Source: Oceanobacillus saliphilus (GTDB lineage: Bacteria; Bacillota; Bacilli; Bacillales; Amphibacillaceae). Taken from it: a DNA stretch of 64,000 bases. The notes beneath the pieces were generated by a model. That model worked only from the letters and a program-made list of their open reading frames with translations. It was not told the origin of the DNA and searched no databases. The stretch's first letter is position 1; each line of letters opens with the position of its first letter. The DNA lies in assembly GCF_023522835.1 (NCBI RefSeq), contig NZ_JALCZU010000008.1, positions 124,001 to 188,000 of the forward strand. The letters are read 5' to 3'. The position numbers and the translations under genes were made by a program. Shown one piece after another: positions 8,885 through 18,433 of this stretch.

Positions 8885-9057
8885 GACTAACACTCCTCTT
8901 TTCTAGTTATGTAAGGTCTCTACCCCGAATCTAACTAAAATATGCATCGTACATGTTAGCGGACAAAAAGGTCTTGCTCCAATAAACGAACTGTATAAAA
9001 AAAGGCCGATATGGGAAAGAAAAGGGGGAGAAACATTATGGAATCGAGGGGGATTAG

Positions 9058-10605
9058 ATGGCGAGATCTCTTTTTAATCGAAAGAAACAGAATACGCAAG
9101 CTAGCCAGAACAAACAGCAACCTCAAGCGGCAGCGGGGAAAAATATTACGAAAAATCTCGATTCTAATCTGGAAGAGATAAAGAAATTGCTTGGAAACCC
9201 AAGTGATCTGGTGACTCGTGAACTGATGATAGGTGGTTTGGAAACAAGAGCTGCGATTATATACATAAATGGATTAACAGATAAAGACCTGATTAACGAT
9301 AATATTCTAAAGACGATTCAACTAAATATGAAACAATTTGAATCGAATGTACTTGAAAAAATTTATCAGGAAGTAATCGCAATTACAGATATTAAAAAGT
9401 CGACCACAATGGATGAGGTCTCTTCAGCCATTTTAAACGGAAGCACAGCATTCTATTTGGATGAGATGGACACTGTTTTACTAATGGGAACATCAGGTGG
9501 AGAAACCCGCTCCATCGAGGAGCCCAGCACGGAAAGTTTGATACGCGGCCCAAAAGATGGATTTGTGGAGAGTATTGAAACAAATATTGCCCTTATACGT
9601 CGTGATATTAGAGACCCTAATCTGCGCTTTAAGCAGCATGAAGTTGGGAAACGTTCCAAGCAAAAATTAGTTGTCAGTTATGTTGAGGGAATCGTCAACC
9701 AGGAAATTGTCGATGAAATAGATCGTAGACTGAAAACGATTGATGTCGATATTGTAGCCGATTCAGCTTATGTAGAACAATGGATAGAGGATAGTTTCCT
9801 ATCTATATTCCCACAAATAGCGAATACAGAACGGCCAGATAGGGTATCTACAGCGTTAACGCAAGGGAAGGTGGCGATTTTAGTTGAGGGGACTCCTTTT
9901 GTACTGCTTGCTCCAACCGCTCTCTCTGAAACACTGCAATCAATGGAGGACTATAACCAGAGGTGGGTGGCCGCAACATTGCAGAGAACGCTGCGTTATT
10001 TTTCCGCATTCATTGCTGTATTCCTGCCTGGTCTCTATATTGCGCTCGTTTCCTATCATCCGGGAATGATTCCGAGTACACTTGTTTTCTCTATTGCTGC
10101 ATCACGGGAAGGGGTGCCTTTTCCGGCTGCCGTTGAAGCAGTATTAATGGCCGCGACCTTTGAAATCCTGCATGAAGCAGGGATCAGGCTGCCAAAGGTC
10201 ATCGGTCAGACGGTTGGCATCGTAGGAGGATTGGTAATAGGGGAAGCGGCAGTAAGCGCAGGGATTGTTAGTCCAATTATGGTTATTGTGACGGCTCTGA
10301 CGGCGATTGCAACTTTCAGTGTCCCTTCTTATAGTATCGCCATTACCTTTCGTATACTAAGATTTTCTTTAATGATAGCAGCCGCCTTACTCGGATTGTA
10401 TGGCATTATCATTGTCTACATTATGGTCAATATTCATCTTGTCAACATGAAAAGTATTGGCGTTCCCTATACTGCACCTTTTGCTCCAAGCTTCGTCAGT
10501 GACTGGAGAGATTTGATCATCCGTGCTCCTATCACTAAATTGATTCAAAGACCAATTTATCTCAAACCAACAGATGAGCAATCAAAAGATACAAAACCGG
10601 AATAA
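9058..10605 (+). CDS. Spore germination protein, GerA family (A subunit)
   Basis: 515 residues. A basic, Gln-rich start leads into the soluble N-terminal domain (LEEIKKLLGNPSDLVTREL... near 40-60), then a membrane half with several helices from about 315 (ALVSYHPGMIPSTL). This is the A subunit of a GerA-type germinant receptor in the spore inner membrane. First gene of an A-B-C-D operon: 15 nt to the next gene. A GAGGGGG site precedes ATG 9058. The germinant ligand cannot be predicted. Confidence 0.92.
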   Translation: MARSLFNRKKQNTQASQNKQQPQAAAGKNITKNLDSNLEEIKKLLGNPSDLVTRELMIGGLETRAAIIYINGLTDKDLINDNILKTIQLNMKQFESNVLEKIYQEVIAITDIKKSTTMDEVSSAILNGSTAFYLDEMDTVLLMGTSGGETRSIEEPSTESLIRGPKDGFVESIETNIALIRRDIRDPNLRFKQHEVGKRSKQKLVVSYVEGIVNQEIVDEIDRRLKTIDVDIVADSAYVEQWIEDSFLSIFPQIANTERPDRVSTALTQGKVAILVEGTPFVLLAPTALSETLQSMEDYNQRWVAATLQRTLRYFSAFIAVFLPGLYIALVSYHPGMIPSTLVFSIAASREGVPFPAAVEAVLMAATFEILHEAGIRLPKVIGQTVGIVGGLVIGEAAVSAGIVSPIMVIVTALTAIATFSVPSYSIAITFRILRFSLMIAAALLGLYGIIIVYIMVNIHLVNMKSIGVPYTAPFAPSFVSDWRDLIIRAPITKLIQRPIYLKPTDEQSKDTKPE

Positions 10606-10620
10606 AGGAAGGAATGGCAT

Positions 10621-11736
10621 ATGCGTACATTTAAATACGGCGATGAACAAATTAGAACCCGCGATATTATGATTGCTGTTCCTTCCATGTTAATAGCTAT
10701 TGGAATCATTATCTTTCCGAGAGAACTTGCTGACAAAACGATAGCAGCTGATGGCTGGGTTTCGATTCTATTTGGGGGGATGATAGCGATTCTTGCCGTT
10801 TGGCTGGTGACTAAATTGGCTGCAAGCTTTCCTAATCAATCCTTTCTTTCCTATGCTTCCTATCTGGTGACAAAGCCTGTCGCGATTGTGATAACGTTTT
10901 TATTTTCCGTTCAAGGTATTTTACTTTCTGCTTTTGAAGTCCGTGCCATTTCTGATATTTCACATCAGTATCTGTTTGATCAAACACCAATAGAGGTTGT
11001 AGCATTATCCTTTTTACTTGTGGTCGTTTATGCTGTTTCCGGGTCGAGGGCTGGATTGTTTCGCCTGAATTCGATGTTCCTACCGATTATATTTCTGATA
11101 ACAACTTTGTTGGTTTTTTTTTCCATTGTATTTATCAATACAGACCATCTATTACCCGTTTTTAAAACAGATGCACAAGGATACGTACAAGGTACAATAG
11201 AGAGTACGATATCATTTTCCGGAGTTGGAATTGGCATCTTCTTTTTCTATATATCATTGGTAAAAAAGCCTGAAAAAGCACCTGCAATGGCTGCTTTTGG
11301 AATGTCCTGGGTAGTGGGTTTATACATAGTAGTCTATCTAACGTGTATCGCTGTGTTTGGGGAAAATACAACAGCGAATATTCGTTTTCCACTTATCGAG
11401 CTGGCAAAAACGATAGAAATCCCTGGAGGCTTTTTCGAACGTCTGGATTCAGTTTTCTTTGTCATATGGATCATGGCAATTTTCAATACAACGGCGCTGG
11501 CGTTCGATGTTTCTGTCATGGCATTGAATTCCATCTTTCCAAAAGTGGATAAATTAAAAATTATTTTTGTGCTGTCTCCAATCGTATTTTTTCTTGCAAT
11601 GATCCCAAATACATATTTGGAAATAGGGTTATTCGGAAGATATGTGAGTTATTTTGGTTGGGGATTTGTAGGGGTGATTTTAATCATTCTATGGGTCATG
11701 TTTAAAATAAAAGGAGCCAAACAAAATGAAAAGTAA
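10621..11736 (+). CDS. Spore germination permease-like protein, GerAB family (B subunit)
   Basis: 371 residues with about ten TM helices, APC-superfamily fold. It opens with the soluble ISxxQ-like start typical of GerB subunits (DEQIRTRDIMIAVPSMLIAIG). The B subunit is the germinant-binding membrane component of the receptor. AAGGAAGG precedes the ATG. It overlaps the C-subunit gene by 11 bases, which indicates translational coupling. Confidence 0.9.
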   Translation: MRTFKYGDEQIRTRDIMIAVPSMLIAIGIIIFPRELADKTIAADGWVSILFGGMIAILAVWLVTKLAASFPNQSFLSYASYLVTKPVAIVITFLFSVQGILLSAFEVRAISDISHQYLFDQTPIEVVALSFLLVVVYAVSGSRAGLFRLNSMFLPIIFLITTLLVFFSIVFINTDHLLPVFKTDAQGYVQGTIESTISFSGVGIGIFFFYISLVKKPEKAPAMAAFGMSWVVGLYIVVYLTCIAVFGENTTANIRFPLIELAKTIEIPGGFFERLDSVFFVIWIMAIFNTTALAFDVSVMALNSIFPKVDKLKIIFVLSPIVFFLAMIPNTYLEIGLFGRYVSYFGWGFVGVILIILWVMFKIKGAKQNEK

Positions 11737-12904
11737 AAAAATATTGCTAATATGTATATATGCGTTTCTATCTGTTGTTCTTTCGGCTTGCTGGGATGCC
11801 ATCGAAGTAGAAGATAAGGGATTTCTATCCGGGGTTGCTATTGATTTGGCTGAGGAACAAGGGGAAAACATGACCTTTGAAATGACGCTTCAGTTTGTTG
11901 TTCCTGGTGGCCTTGGTACAGCAACAGAAGCCGGTGGAGGAAAGGCGTTTCGTAATTTAAGCCAAACTGGAGAGAGCTTATATGAGATTAACGCGGATAT
12001 AGCAAGACAGGAAAATCGGTCAACAAATACAGAGCATTTAAAGTTGATATTGATATCAACCGATATTGTGGAACAAGAAGAGCTGTTTGGTAATGTCATT
12101 AATGTTTTTCTACGTCAATCGGACATGAGAAGAGGCATGTTGCTTGGGATAGTCGATGGGAAGGCAAAAGACCTTCTGGAGGTTGAACCTGAACATGTGA
12201 AAATACCTGCACAATACATTAGTGAACTGATGGAGAATCCTAGAAACACAGAAACAATTGAACAAGTTCGAGTAGGGGAAATACAGGAGCACCTTTTAGC
12301 GAATGCTAGTTTTAAAATACCTCAATTAGCCTTTTTTTCGGATGACAGAGTCAATTATGAAGGGGTTTCAATTTTTGAGGGAGACAAGACCAAAATGGTT
12401 GGTACACTAACCGGGGGTGAAGTTAAAGGGTTGAACTTTATTATTGGTAAAGATCAATTGGGAAATATCGTAGCTGATATTGAAGGAGAAAAGGCGGAAT
12501 TCGTAATATTGAAAGGGGGAAGCAAAATTAAACTTACGAATAAAAACAAAGAAAATCTAAAATTTCAGGTAGATATCGATGTGGAAACTCAATTGTCGCA
12601 GTATGAGGGAACTCTCGATTTTTACAAACAAGAAAATTTGGAGAAATTTGAGAAGTCGATAGAGGATGCAATTAAAAAAATGTCAGAGGATGCATTAAAA
12701 AAAGTTAAAGATGAATTGCAGGCAGATGTACTGACTTTCGGTAATCATCTTCGTATGCATCATTATGAATTATGGGAAGAGATTAAGGACGATTGGGATC
12801 ATGGGAAAAACTATTTTTCCAAAAGTGATGCAACCTTTAATGTGGAAGCAATTGTAAGAGAACCAGGAAATACCATTAAGATTCAAACAAAAGGAGATAA
12901 ATAG
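11726..12904 (+). CDS. Spore germination lipoprotein, Ger(x)C family (C subunit)
   Basis: 392 residues. A signal peptide ends in lipobox LSAC, with Cys22 the lipidation site, followed by WDAIEVED, the usual post-Cys W-D-xx-E-[IV]-[ED]-D sequence of GerC proteins. The remainder is the three-domain GerC fold. After lipidation by Lgt it sits on the outer face of the spore inner membrane. AAAAGGAG lies upstream inside the B-subunit gene. Confidence 0.92.
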   Translation: MKSKKILLICIYAFLSVVLSACWDAIEVEDKGFLSGVAIDLAEEQGENMTFEMTLQFVVPGGLGTATEAGGGKAFRNLSQTGESLYEINADIARQENRSTNTEHLKLILISTDIVEQEELFGNVINVFLRQSDMRRGMLLGIVDGKAKDLLEVEPEHVKIPAQYISELMENPRNTETIEQVRVGEIQEHLLANASFKIPQLAFFSDDRVNYEGVSIFEGDKTKMVGTLTGGEVKGLNFIIGKDQLGNIVADIEGEKAEFVILKGGSKIKLTNKNKENLKFQVDIDVETQLSQYEGTLDFYKQENLEKFEKSIEDAIKKMSEDALKKVKDELQADVLTFGNHLRMHHYELWEEIKDDWDHGKNYFSKSDATFNVEAIVREPGNTIKIQTKGDK

Positions 12905-12905
12905 T

Positions 12906-13124
12906 ATGTGGGAGATGATCAAGGAAGGATTACCAGATGCTAGAGGGATGTTCTTCACCTTCATTGCTTTTTTTGTGCCATATATGATATATAAGATAAA
13001 TACGAAGCTGCATAAGGATGGTGATCCTCCATGGAAAGTGGAAGAAAGGAATCAAATGAAACAAAAGCAATCATTGAATAAAGAGAAGGGAAATCAAACC
13101 ATCCAAAAGCAACCATCCAATTAA
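12906..13124 (+). CDS. Small membrane protein in ger operon (candidate D subunit)
   Basis: 72 residues starting one base after the GerC stop, with AAGGAGAT upstream. One hydrophobic helix (residues ~14-32, MFFTFIAFFVPYMIYKI) is followed by a basic, Gln/Lys-rich tail. Some germinant receptor operons carry a fourth gene for a small membrane D protein that tunes receptor function, and position and size fit. Those proteins usually have two TM helices; only one is clear here. The operon terminator overlaps the gene's last bases. Confidence 0.7.
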   Translation: MWEMIKEGLPDARGMFFTFIAFFVPYMIYKINTKLHKDGDPPWKVEERNQMKQKQSLNKEKGNQTIQKQPSN

Positions 13125-13146
13125 TTATCTTTAATTGGATTTTTTA
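13115..13146 (+). terminator. Terminator of the ger operon
   Basis: ATCCAATTAA (13115-13124) pairs with TTAATTGGAT (13131-13140), followed by a T run to 13145. The stem includes the stop codon of the last gene. Confidence 0.82.
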
Positions 13147-13244
13147 TAATGGAACGCGGTCTTCCCTGAAAGTGTGGTTCCAATGAAACTATTTTACCTT
13201 CGTGTTAGACTGAATGGTAAAAGGTCCAGTGGAGGGAAATACAG

Positions 13245-14750
13245 ATGAATTTGGAAACATACTCTAAATTAGATGCGACTGAAATGGCGGATTTGGTACG
13301 AAAGAAAGAAGTAACCTCGAAAGAATTATTGGAAATGGCTTTCGAGCAACTCGAAAAAGTCGATCCCAGCTTAAACATCACTACGTATTCAAGAAGGGAA
13401 AAAGCATTGGAGGAAGCGGAGAAAACCTCAATGGATGATGCTCCATTTAATGGTGTCCCCATTTTAATGAAAGACATTTCCCAGAGTGTGGAAGGGGAGC
13501 CAATGACTTCTGGGTCCAAGCTTTTGAAAGGGAATATCTCCCAACATGATTCCTATTTCGTAAAAAAGTTCCGTGATGCCGGTTTTCATTTTATGGGACA
13601 TACGACTGCACCCGAATTCGGATTGAAAAATATTACAGAGTCAGAATTGTACGGACCGACCAGAAATCCGTGGAATGCAGCATATTCACCGGGAGGATCA
13701 AGTGGTGGTTCGGCATCGGCAATTGCAGCAGGAATTGTTCCGATGGCAGGTGCAAGTGATGGAGGGGGTTCCATTCGGATTCCGGCTTCATTTACAGGGC
13801 TATTTGGATTAAAACCAACACGAGGGCGTACACCGGTAGGTCCTGGGGTTGGTCGACAGTGGCAAGGTGCATCCATTAATTTTGCTTTAAGTCGAACTGT
13901 ACGGGACAGTGCTGCAATGCTCGATATACTTCAAGTCGTACAACCGGAGGCTGCTTTTCAGACGCCATTGTTTCCAGGAAGTTATAAGGATTTCATATTG
14001 GAAGATATCGAGAAACCTTTACATATCGCGTTTTCTGTGAAGTCGCCAGTAGGGACTCCTGTTTCTGCAGATGCAAAAATGGCTGTCGAGAAAACGGTGA
14101 AGTGGCTGGAGCAACAGGGTCATTATGTAGAGGAAAAGGAAAATGATGTGAATGGAATCCAATTGATGAAAGATTACTACTTGATGAATTCTGGGGAAAT
14201 GAACGCGACGATTCGCGGCTTGGAAAAAGCAATTGGACGAGCAATCACTGCTGATGATGTAGAAATTGAATCGTGGATATTGCATGAAGCCGGAAAATCC
14301 GTTTCTGCAGCTGCGTATTCGGAGAGCCTTGCTTCTTGGGACGTAGCCGCGGCACAAATGGCGCAATTCCACCGGACGTATGATTTTTACATTACACCTG
14401 CGACTGCTTATACTGCTCCTAAAATAGGAGAACTGACATTAAGCCATCAGGAGCAGGAACAATTGCGAATGAGAGTGAAAGAAGTAACGAAGAACGAACA
14501 GCAGGAACTCGTGTACGATATGTTTCTACCAAGCTTAACGTATACACCTTTCACCCAACTTGCCAATTTGACAGGGCAGCCAGCGATTTCCGTACCACTG
14601 CACGTGTCAGAGGATGGTTTGCCATTAGGTGTCCAGGTTATGGCACAAAAAGGGGAGGATCATCGGCTACTGCAATTGGCTTCTAAATTGGAACAATCAG
14701 GTTTATGGATTGGGATGAAAGGGAATCCGTTTTTCGAAGCATTGCAATAA
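13245..14750 (+). CDS. Amidase signature family hydrolase
   Basis: 501 residues. The Ser-cisSer-Lys triad is visible: K76 (PILMKDIS), S152 in the Gly/Ser signature (SPGGSSGGSASA) and S176 (DGGGSIRIPAS). The spacing of 24 between the two serines is the family norm. The enzyme hydrolyses an amide, but there are no neighbouring gatB/gatC genes, and it resembles single-subunit amidases such as cyclic-dimer hydrolases more than GatA. GGAGGG precedes the ATG. Substrate unknown. Confidence 0.88.
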   Translation: MNLETYSKLDATEMADLVRKKEVTSKELLEMAFEQLEKVDPSLNITTYSRREKALEEAEKTSMDDAPFNGVPILMKDISQSVEGEPMTSGSKLLKGNISQHDSYFVKKFRDAGFHFMGHTTAPEFGLKNITESELYGPTRNPWNAAYSPGGSSGGSASAIAAGIVPMAGASDGGGSIRIPASFTGLFGLKPTRGRTPVGPGVGRQWQGASINFALSRTVRDSAAMLDILQVVQPEAAFQTPLFPGSYKDFILEDIEKPLHIAFSVKSPVGTPVSADAKMAVEKTVKWLEQQGHYVEEKENDVNGIQLMKDYYLMNSGEMNATIRGLEKAIGRAITADDVEIESWILHEAGKSVSAAAYSESLASWDVAAAQMAQFHRTYDFYITPATAYTAPKIGELTLSHQEQEQLRMRVKEVTKNEQQELVYDMFLPSLTYTPFTQLANLTGQPAISVPLHVSEDGLPLGVQVMAQKGEDHRLLQLASKLEQSGLWIGMKGNPFFEALQ

Positions 14751-15097
14751 ATGTAAAATCTGAATCCTTTCGGTAGAGAAGATCGTTTTGTCTTTAACAT
14801 GGCAATTTTCATTTGGATATTTAATAGATTGTTAGTCTTTCAGTGACAGCTTAGCTTCACGTTGGCAGTTAAGAAAGTTTTTATGCTTTCTTCACTACTA
14901 AAATAATCTTACCCAAGGAAAACTATTATTATTAGTAATTGTTCTCCAGTGATTTAAATCTGATACCAAGAAAAGTATAATGGAAAACGTGTTTGATTTC
15001 ACGCTGCGATTTTCAGAATACTGGCGAACTGAATCACTCATGACTTAGGTCACAAGTGTTCTGGGACTTGTTATAAATAGAAGAAAGGAGCTATTTT
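14751..15097. other. Intergenic region upstream of the AbgT gene
   Basis: No gene recognised. It should hold the promoter for the AbgT-type transporter, but I cannot single out a -35/-10 pair with confidence. Confidence 0.4.
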
Positions 15098-16630
15098 ATG
15101 GCAAAGGGAAGAAAGGGTTTATTTCAACGTTCACTTGACGGAGTGGAGCTAATTGGAAATAAATTGCCTCACCCGGTCACATTATTCGCGATTTTAGCTT
15201 TGCTTGTCCTCTTGCTTTCAGCAGCATTGCAGCCACTTGGAATCCGTGTAGAACATCCAGGTGAAGAAGGTACGATGGTGGAGATAGATAATCTGCTCAG
15301 TACAGAAGGCATTCAATATATCTTTGAAAGTATGACTGATAATTTCATAGGTTTTGCTCCATTGGGGGTTGTACTTGTAACAATGCTTGGTATTGGAGTC
15401 GCAGAGCGCACTGGATTGATTAGTGCATTATTAAGAGGTTTTGTATTATCCGTACCAAATAGGTTTATTACATTAGGGTTGGTTTTTGCGGGGATTATGT
15501 CCAGTGTGGCTTCAGATGCAGGTTATGTTGTATTGCCGCCGCTTGGTGCATTAATCTTTGCAGCACTTGGCCGCCATCCGCTCGCAGGTCTGGCGGCGGC
15601 GTTTGCCGGTGTTTCTGCAGGATTCAGTGCAAACTTATTCCTGTCCGGAACAGATGCTATGCTAGGAGAACTCACAATTGCAGCAGCTTCCATCATCGAT
15701 CCTGCATATGCCGAAACGATGAATATTGCAATGAACTGGTACTTTATTGCGGTTTCTGTTTTTGTGCTTACATTTATAGGTGCATGGGTGACAGAACGTG
15801 TTGTTGAACCACGCCTCGGTGCATACAAAGGCGAACAGAAAGAAAGTTTGGAAGGTATTGGGCCGATTGAGAAAAAAGGTCTTATTTGGTCTGGAGTGGC
15901 TTTGGCTGCAGCTTTGATTTTAACGGCATTGCTGATTGTTCCCGAAGGTGCTCCTCTACGTGGAACTGAAGGAGATACGATGACTCAAATCATTCAGTCT
16001 CCGTTTATGAGCTCATTAGTTCCAATCATTGCAATCCTCTTCTTTGTACCAGGACTGGTGTATGGAATCGTTACCAAGACGATACGCAGTGACAAGGATG
16101 TCGCCGGCCAAATGTCTGATACAATGGCATCGATGGGGATGTTTATTGTGCTTGCATTTACTGCTGGTCAGTTTGTGGCGTATTTCAATGAGTCAAACAT
16201 GGGATTGGTTCTTGGGGTATATGGTGCGGAGTTCCTCGATAGTGTAAACCTGACAGGCATTCCACTTATTCTATTGTTTATTTTAATAACAGCATTTATT
16301 AACTTGTTTATTGGAAGTGCATCAGCTAAGTGGGCAATGATGGCTCCGATTTTTGTGCCGATTATGATGCAATTGGGCTATTCACCGGAACTAACACAAA
16401 TGGCTTATCGTATAGCAGATTCAACAACAAATATCATTTCGCCGCTAATGACATACTTTGCAATTATTATTGCGTTTGCTCAGAAGTATGATAAGAAAAT
16501 GGGAATTGGTACATTGGTTTCAGTCATGGTTCCATATTCGATTTTCTTCCTGATTGGATGGACTATCATGCTTATTATTTGGATGATAGCCGGAATTCCA
16601 CTAGGACCTGGTGGACCACTATTATATTAA
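15098..16630 (+). CDS. AbgT family transporter (p-aminobenzoyl-glutamate type)
   Basis: 510 residues with about a dozen membrane segments. AbgT family marks include GNKLPHPVTLFAILA near 21-35, a first re-entrant loop around SDAGYVVLPPLGALIF (~143-158) and the second-half region SASAKWAMMAPIFVPIM near 408. Members import p-aminobenzoyl-glutamate or export sulfonamides. AAAGGAG lies 7 nt before ATG. Substrate assignment is by family only. Confidence 0.87.
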   Translation: MAKGRKGLFQRSLDGVELIGNKLPHPVTLFAILALLVLLLSAALQPLGIRVEHPGEEGTMVEIDNLLSTEGIQYIFESMTDNFIGFAPLGVVLVTMLGIGVAERTGLISALLRGFVLSVPNRFITLGLVFAGIMSSVASDAGYVVLPPLGALIFAALGRHPLAGLAAAFAGVSAGFSANLFLSGTDAMLGELTIAAASIIDPAYAETMNIAMNWYFIAVSVFVLTFIGAWVTERVVEPRLGAYKGEQKESLEGIGPIEKKGLIWSGVALAAALILTALLIVPEGAPLRGTEGDTMTQIIQSPFMSSLVPIIAILFFVPGLVYGIVTKTIRSDKDVAGQMSDTMASMGMFIVLAFTAGQFVAYFNESNMGLVLGVYGAEFLDSVNLTGIPLILLFILITAFINLFIGSASAKWAMMAPIFVPIMMQLGYSPELTQMAYRIADSTTNIISPLMTYFAIIIAFAQKYDKKMGIGTLVSVMVPYSIFFLIGWTIMLIIWMIAGIPLGPGGPLLY

Positions 16631-16649
16631 TAATCGTAAATAATGAAGG

Positions 16650-16685
16650 TAGCATCACTCCTCGCACGAGTGGTGCTATTTTTTA
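16650..16685 (+). terminator. Terminator after the AbgT gene
   Basis: TAGCATCACTC pairs with GAGTGGTGCTA around CTCGCAC, followed by a run of T. Confidence 0.85.
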
Positions 16686-16763
16686 TTCGATAAAAATCGA
16701 GGAGTGACAGGTACCTGTTTCGGGAAAGGAGATATGTAGAGTGATGATGGGAAGGTGGATTAT

Positions 16764-18026
16764 ATGACTGCAGAAGTAGCGATTATGAATAAGCTTGGAA
16801 TGTCATTGGCTTCGGATAGCGCAATTACTAGTGGTCGGGATGGTGTCCAAAAAGTGTATAATTCAGCAAACAAGCTGTTTTCATTGTCCAGTAATCATCC
16901 CGTTGGCATTATGGTATATGGTGCTGCTTCCTTTATGGAGGTACCGTGGGATGTCATCATTAAGTCTTACCGGGTATATCTTGGAGAACGGAAATTTGAT
17001 GATCTCAACTATTATTTGGAGGATTTTCTTCATTTTTTACGACAGGATGAAAGATTTATGAATGCCGAAGTAGAAGAGATTATTGTTTATCGCACTTTTT
17101 CCGATATTTTGAAACGTATTGTCAGAGAAGTGGAAGAAGAGATTGAAAATGATAAAAACAACGGTCATGACGTGAACAATGATATCGTAACCAATTGGCT
17201 AGACGGCTGTGTTAACAGTAATTTGTCTTTATACAGGAGTAAAAAGGATTTATTTTTAAGCTTGGATTATCAAAAGTTTAAAGATAGATTCTCCACGGTA
17301 GTTAAAGAAATCAAAGAGGAATTGATTTCTTTTGAACTTCCTGATGAACTTAACAAGAAACTTTATGAATTGGCATATGAAGCAACAAGAAAGGATTATT
17401 TCAGTCAGGGTAGTACAGGAATTGTTCTCGCAGGCTATGGTGAGAAAGAAATATTTCCTCACCTGCTGAACTATCGATTGGAAGGGTTTGTCTTCGGTCA
17501 ATTGAAATATAAGAAGCTGAAGGAAAAGAAAATCAGCTATACGAGTGATCAAGAGGATGGTACTGCAGCGATTACTGCTTTTGCACAAAGAGAAATGGTA
17601 GATTCCTTTATCGGTGGGATAGAACCTAATATGGAAGAAACAGTATTTAATATAATCAAAGAAGTATTGGCCGGTTACCATTTACAGCTTCAAAAATATT
17701 TAAATATTAATTTTACGGATGTGCAGGTTAAAGATATTGAAAATATGGGTAATGAAATGTATCAATCGATTGAAGACGCAGTAGAGGAATATCAGGAAAA
17801 AAACTATATTGATCCTTTATTGGGCATCGTCCGTTCCTTGCCAAAAGAAGATTTAGCGGAGATGGCTGAGGCACTTGTTAACCTGACGTCCTTTAAGAGA
17901 AGGGTTTCAAGGACTACCGAATCAGTAGGACCTCCAATAGATGTGGCTGTAATTACGAAAGGAGATGGGTTTGTTTGGATGAAACGGAAGAATTATATTG
18001 ACCCCGTGATAAACGACCGACTTTAA
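16764..18026 (+). CDS. Proteasome-fold (Ntn-hydrolase-like) protein of unknown function
   Basis: 420 residues from ATG 16764; an upstream GTG (16755) lies inside the GGAAGGTGG ribosome site and is rejected. The start, M-TAEVAIMNKLGMSLASDS, matches proteasome beta subunits and HslV: after Met removal Thr is residue 1, Asp is residue 17 (A-S-D-S, as in the canonical ADxR) and a lysine at 36 (ANKLFSL) corresponds to catalytic Lys33. A VGIMVYGAASF strand follows, as in the family's G-[MI]-A-x-[AS]-G. Beyond about residue 90 the protein is charged and helical, without recognised domains. No ATPase unfoldase gene lies beside it. The fold call is inference from motif register. Confidence 0.7.
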   Translation: MTAEVAIMNKLGMSLASDSAITSGRDGVQKVYNSANKLFSLSSNHPVGIMVYGAASFMEVPWDVIIKSYRVYLGERKFDDLNYYLEDFLHFLRQDERFMNAEVEEIIVYRTFSDILKRIVREVEEEIENDKNNGHDVNNDIVTNWLDGCVNSNLSLYRSKKDLFLSLDYQKFKDRFSTVVKEIKEELISFELPDELNKKLYELAYEATRKDYFSQGSTGIVLAGYGEKEIFPHLLNYRLEGFVFGQLKYKKLKEKKISYTSDQEDGTAAITAFAQREMVDSFIGGIEPNMEETVFNIIKEVLAGYHLQLQKYLNINFTDVQVKDIENMGNEMYQSIEDAVEEYQEKNYIDPLLGIVRSLPKEDLAEMAEALVNLTSFKRRVSRTTESVGPPIDVAVITKGDGFVWMKRKNYIDPVINDRL

Positions 18027-18049
18027 ATGATCTGAAAGGGATGAAGGAA

Positions 18050-18202
18050 ATGGCTCTTAAAGAAGACAAGCCTAAAAAAGAGTACTTTAACCTGTCAAAG
18101 GATGATAAACTAGATTTCGATTTGGAAGAAGAAGAGAAAGCAGAAAAAGACCAGGCAGCAAAGAAAGTATTTGAGAAGTTAAATGAAAAGTATAATAAAT
18201 AA
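18050..18202 (+). CDS. Small acidic/charged protein downstream of the proteasome-fold gene
   Basis: 50 residues, about half of them Lys/Glu/Asp: MALKEDKPKKEYFNLSKDD..., ending KLNEKYNK. GAAAGGG lies about 9 nt before ATG 18050; ATG 18041 in the same frame is an alternative but abuts the site. It follows the proteasome-fold gene by 23 nt before a strong terminator, so the two are probably co-transcribed and may act together. No family recognised. Confidence 0.6.
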   Translation: MALKEDKPKKEYFNLSKDDKLDFDLEEEEKAEKDQAAKKVFEKLNEKYNK

Positions 18203-18255
18203 GAAGCCTGTACCTAACAGGTTCTGATGTTGAGTACAATATAAACGGTATGAAT

Positions 18256-18297
18256 CGCAAGTGAAATCACAACTGATTTCGCTTGCGGTTTTTTCGC
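18256..18297 (+). terminator. Terminator of the two-gene proteasome-fold unit
   Basis: CGCAAGTGAAATCA pairs with TGATTTCGCTTGCG, with a CAAC loop and a T run after the stem. Confidence 0.88.
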
Positions 18298-18433
18298 AGA
18301 TAGGTCTCCTATATTATCAAATATATTACAAAATGATTAAAATACCTTTATTATGTTTAGTAAAATGATGAGGTGGAAAACAAAAAACGTAAGCGATGAC
18401 GCTTAAAAATATTGAAAGGAGCTGTTATTTAGA

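Noticed and set aside
14019-14372. 117-codon antisense frame inside the amidase gene
   Set aside because: It is a shadow of a strongly supported gene with no start signals; similar shadows at 11162, 17256 and 54872 were dropped for the same reason.
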